Assembly: GCA_900550445.1 (NCBI GenBank)
Contig: URSF01000007.1
Location: 9,504-73,503 of the forward strand
Direction of reading: 5' to 3'
DNA length: 64,000 bases
Source: an uncultured Rhodospirillaceae bacterium
GTDB lineage: Bacteria; Pseudomonadota; Alphaproteobacteria; CAAGCB01; CAG-977
The notes under the pieces were generated by a model. It was not told where the DNA came from and did no database searches. It worked only from the letters and a program-made list of their open reading frames with translations. This document shows positions 61,410 to 64,000 of the stretch, in pieces. The position numbers and the translations under genes are program-made. The number at the start of each line of letters is the position of its first letter. Position 1 is the first letter of the stretch.

Positions 61410-62654
61410 TTACAAATAAAGTTCTTCTGGTGCGAACCCTTTTTCCGCGGAACCGTTATTGACGACATGCATATACAGTTGGTAAAGCTTTTGGGCTTTT
61501 TGCAAAGCGAATCCGACGATTTCTTTTTGCTGTTCAAACCCCTGTTGCGGATCGATTTGCGGCACCATGATTCTGATAACGGCTGTTTTTCCGTTTTCTT
61601 TAAAAGCCATATCGTTATCCATATACGGCTGATAGGGCGGTTGAATCATTGCCAAAGTCGTCATGGCAAACGATAAATCCATAAATCCCTGCGGCATTTT
61701 GTGAATAATGCGGACGTCGCGGGGGAATTCGTCGGGGGCCAGTTCAACCCAGGCGGCTTCTTCCGCGCTGCCGGTTGGTTTTTTCATTCCCAGCTGCGGA
61801 TAATATTGTTTGGCAAAATCCTGCATGTCGGCGAAAAATTTGCCAACAATCGTATCTTCGGCTTCCCGATAACCGGCCGGCAGATTAAACACGCCGCCGG
61901 GAAAAACACGAAAGTCAGAAGCCGAAGCCTTCTTTTTAGGCTGAATGACCGGTTCGGGCGCGGGCTTTGTTTGTTCCGGCAAAACGGACTGCGGCGTGAT
62001 GTCGGCCTGCGTCAGAACGGCGGCCGCTTCTTCCCGGCCGGGAACGGCCGGCTGACGCGGAACTGGCGCGTAAACAGGCGCTGCCGCCGCGGCCGTCTGC
62101 ATTTGGCGGCGCATCATGCCAGTGCCCTGTTCGATGGCCTGGCGGATCAATGTTTTCTTATATGCCGACCTTTGCGGCGTCGCGCTGTGCGATTCGGCGG
62201 CCGCTCTGGAAAACCAGGTTTCGATTTCTTCATAGCTCAGGTAGCTGGAAAAGTATTCGGACGGTTCCAGACTGGAAAAGTATGCCTGCGGAGAAAATAA
62301 ACAAGTCAGATATTCGTCCCAGTATCCGTCTTCCACGCCTTTTTCCCCGAATTCAAAATACCGCTGCGCCTGCAGATTTTGCTTCGGTTGGTCGATTTTG
62401 TTTTCGATCAGGATCGCGCATTTGTGTCCGGCGCTGATTTCTTCAAAAACGAACAGGATATCAACTGATCCCAGCGGTTCCAAAGACGGCGTGTGCCAGG
62501 CGCCGATCATGCGGCGGAACTGGCGCGTTCCGTTATAGAGTTTGCTGACCAGCCATTTTTTAAACGGGTCTGAAGACAACATTTCTTCCAAGACCAGCAG
62601 GTCCATATCTCTTTCCGCCAGCAAAGTGAACGGCGGGGCGGCTAAATCTATCAT
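61410..62654 (-). CDS. PD-(D/E)XK nuclease-superfamily protein with an extra C-terminal domain
   Basis: A 414-aa protein. Residues 1-160 hold the core of a PD-(D/E)XK fold of the PDDEXK_4 type: D65, E84-N-K86 and a Q95-x-x-x-Y99 motif. A proline/alanine linker (about 190-245) leads to a second domain (about 250-414) I cannot name. Catalytic residues appear intact, so it may cut DNA or be a repair/defence effector. It stands alone between two genes on the same strand, with no methylase partner. Confidence 0.7.
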   Translation of the reverse strand: MIDLAAPPFTLLAERDMDLLVLEEMLSSDPFKKWLVSKLYNGTRQFRRMIGAWHTPSLEPLGSVDILFVFEEISAGHKCAILIENKIDQPKQNLQAQRYFEFGEKGVEDGYWDEYLTCLFSPQAYFSSLEPSEYFSSYLSYEEIETWFSRAAAESHSATPQRSAYKKTLIRQAIEQGTGMMRRQMQTAAAAAPVYAPVPRQPAVPGREEAAAVLTQADITPQSVLPEQTKPAPEPVIQPKKKASASDFRVFPGGVFNLPAGYREAEDTIVGKFFADMQDFAKQYYPQLGMKKPTGSAEEAAWVELAPDEFPRDVRIIHKMPQGFMDLSFAMTTLAMIQPPYQPYMDNDMAFKENGKTAVIRIMVPQIDPQQGFEQQKEIVGFALQKAQKLYQLYMHVVNNGSAEKGFAPEELYL

Positions 62655-62719
62655 GCGTTTTTATCCAACTAATGCAAAACTCTGTCTGTTATATACTGAA
62701 CCGCTTTTATTATCAAACG

Positions 62720-63457
62720 TTAAAAGGTCAGGGCTTTCCCCTGCCGCATGATTTCTTCGGCGATTTTGGACCGCGTTCCGTCGGCATGCATTAATATAAT
62801 GCCGGGGGTCAGGACGGCTGCGGAACGCACGCCTTTGCGTCCGATAATGATCACGCGCTTGGCCGGTTCGCCTTCTTTTGTCCAGACGGGGATAATTTTC
62901 AGGGCTCCCAGCCGGCCGTATAAAACAGACATGATTTCAGGCAGCCGGTCGGCGCGGTTGATCAAGGCAAAGTACCCCCGCGCCGCGACATAACGCAGGC
63001 AGTGCGTAATCCATTCGTTTAAAGGGCAGCTTGATTCTCTGTGCGCGACGTCGCGTATTTTATCGGGAGAAGGCTGGTTTTCCAGAATAAAGGGCGGATT
63101 TGATACGACCCAGTCGAACGATCCCGTCGGCAGCCCGTCGATTTTTTTGGCGCGGATATCGGCCAAAGCAACATGAACCCGATGCGATAAATTGTTCAGC
63201 CGGATATTTTCTTCGGCCAGTCCGGCCATTTCAGGTTGGATTTCAATTCCGTCGACCGTAACGTCCGGGCATCTGGCGGCCAGACACAAACCGACGGCGG
63301 CGGTTCCCGCGCCTGCGTCCAGAATTTTCTGCCCCGGCTGCGGATCCGCCGCCGCGGCCAGCAATACGGCGTCGCTGGTTGCCCGATAACCTTTTACAGG
63401 CTGCCGCAGCTTGATTTTTCCGCCTAAAAAATCGTCTGTTGTGAAAGAATTTTCCAT
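62720..63457 (-). CDS. TrmN6-like N6-adenine methyltransferase
   Basis: A 245-aa class I methyltransferase. Motif I is D-A-G-A-G-T-A-A-V-G near 46-55, and N-P-P-F lies near 117 as in N6-adenine enzymes. The opening L-x-Q-P-x-x-G-Y-R-A-T-S-D-A-V-L-L-A-A matches TrmN6/YfiC, which modifies A37 of tRNA-Val. Length fits. It lies next to a tRNA gene, though no link is implied. Confidence 0.85.
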   Translation of the reverse strand: MENSFTTDDFLGGKIKLRQPVKGYRATSDAVLLAAAADPQPGQKILDAGAGTAAVGLCLAARCPDVTVDGIEIQPEMAGLAEENIRLNNLSHRVHVALADIRAKKIDGLPTGSFDWVVSNPPFILENQPSPDKIRDVAHRESSCPLNEWITHCLRYVAARGYFALINRADRLPEIMSVLYGRLGALKIIPVWTKEGEPAKRVIIIGRKGVRSAAVLTPGIILMHADGTRSKIAEEIMRQGKALTF

Positions 63458-63517
63458 AGATCACCTGTTAAAATTAACGGCAGTTTACATTTTTTAGAAC
63501 AAAAAGTAACTTTTTTC

Positions 63518-63545
63518 TTGCAGAGCCGGATTTTTATGATATTCT
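63518..63545 (+). promoter_or_regulatory. Possible tRNA-Ala promoter
   Basis: TTGCAG (63518-63523), 16 bases and TATTCT (63540-63545), ending 21 bases before the tRNA. Confidence 0.5.
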
Positions 63546-63566
63546 CTGCGCTGTATTGAATGACGT

Positions 63567-63626
<60 letters not shown>

Positions 63627-63642
<16 letters not shown>

Positions 63643-64000
63643 TAAAAAAATCCGCCTGCAAGGGCGGTTTTTTTATGGGTAAATAAAAGCGTGGGGAATC
63701 GAACCCTGAGAGGGCGCGGAGCGGTCAGCAAACAGCGCAGACTGTTTGCCGCGTAGCGCGGTGAGGTTCGGAGAACCGATCCGGCCCGGACAAATGAGTT
63801 TGTCCGTTCCCCTCAGCTCCACCATAAAAAAATCCGCCTGCAAGGGCGGTTTTTTTATGGGTAAATAAAAGCGTGGGGAATCGAACCCTGAGAGGGCGCG
63901 GAGCGGTCAGCAAACAGCGCAGACTGTTTGCCGCGTAGCGCGGTGAGGTTCGGAGAACCGATCCGGCCCGGACAAATGAGTTTGTCCGTTCCCCTCAGCT
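63627..64000 (+). repeat. 182-bp tandem repeat rooted in the tRNA-Ala 3' end
   Basis: Two full units (63627-63808, 63809-63990) and the start of a third at 63991, which runs off the window. Each unit begins with the tRNA tail CCCCTCAGCTCCACCA, then a terminator hairpin (CCGCC / GGCGG plus T7). Next comes an inverted copy of the T arm (GGGGAATCGAACC), then four perfect hairpins: GCAAACAG/CTGTTTGC, CCGCG/CGCGG, GGTTC/GAACC and GGACAAA/TTTGTCC. Units 1 and 2 appear identical. The first unit's tail is the functional tRNA. Confidence 0.92.
63645..63675 (+). terminator. Terminator after tRNA-Ala
   Basis: CCGCC / GGCGG stem with A7 before and T7 after. It is repeated in each 182-bp unit (next at about 63827-63857). 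Confidence 0.85.

Overview
The window looks like chromosome of a moderate-GC Alphaproteobacterium, probably host-associated and fermentative or microaerobic. The support is: the order fabD-fabG-acpP-fabF-mltG; an ffs-dnaX-ybaB-recR block; many Sel1-repeat exported proteins; a biotin-dependent Na+-pumping oxaloacetate decarboxylase with NhaA and SstT; and a MurL/MurD2-type route for D-Glu in peptidoglycan. A gut Alphaproteobacterium would fit, but that is inference. No IS element, CRISPR array, integrase or rRNA was seen.

Layout. 1-7437 is the right part of a podovirus-like prophage, cut by the window edge: portal, Bbp19-like protein, scaffold, capsid, tail tube, nozzle, gp14-like core protein, then a lysis cassette ending in an overlapping Rz/Rz1 spanin pair. 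7471-12526 holds three Sel1-repeat exported proteins around a DsbD/ScsB thiol reductase. 12665-15278 is murL-murD2. 15284-18645 (minus) is SRP RNA, dnaX, ybaB, recR and an AT-rich membrane protein. 18817-24294 is the fatty-acid cluster, mltG and a Sel1-SPOR protein. 24281-29077 has a CNNM/CBS protein and then an arginine decarboxylase system resembling chlamydial AaxABC: antiporter and pyruvoyl decarboxylase on minus, porin divergent. 29054-31878 (minus) is ubiA-like, hisH, hisF, ygjV. tRNA-Lys follows. 32376-40807 carries an AlkP-superfamily enzyme, a flavin-reductase-like protein, sstT, a MATE exporter, a chagasin-type inhibitor, kdsB, a HAD protein, rimO and an Rrf2 regulator. Divergent from the regulator are a 41-aa cysteine-rich exported peptide and cysK. 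42080-49820 is mostly exported or membrane proteins of unknown role, a GT-C-like protein and tdk. 50034-57782 is oadGAB, two TPR-methyltransferases and nhaA. 57981-63457 has a cysteine-rich surface protein, a putative metallopeptidase, a PD-(D/E)XK protein and a TrmN6-like methyltransferase. tRNA-Ala(GGC) closes the window, and a 182-bp tandem repeat that starts inside its 3' end runs off the edge.

How the parts fit together. Arginine would enter through the porin, be decarboxylated to agmatine (consuming a proton), and be exchanged by the antiporter. The decarboxylase pump would build a sodium gradient that NhaA and SstT can use. The most notable points are the Aax-like trio outside chlamydiae, the MurL/MurD2 pair, the tRNA-tail tandem repeat, and two exported-protein genes whose signal peptides are each one base out of frame at a short homopolymer. 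Those two frame breaks could be phase variation or sequencing error; the sequence alone cannot decide.
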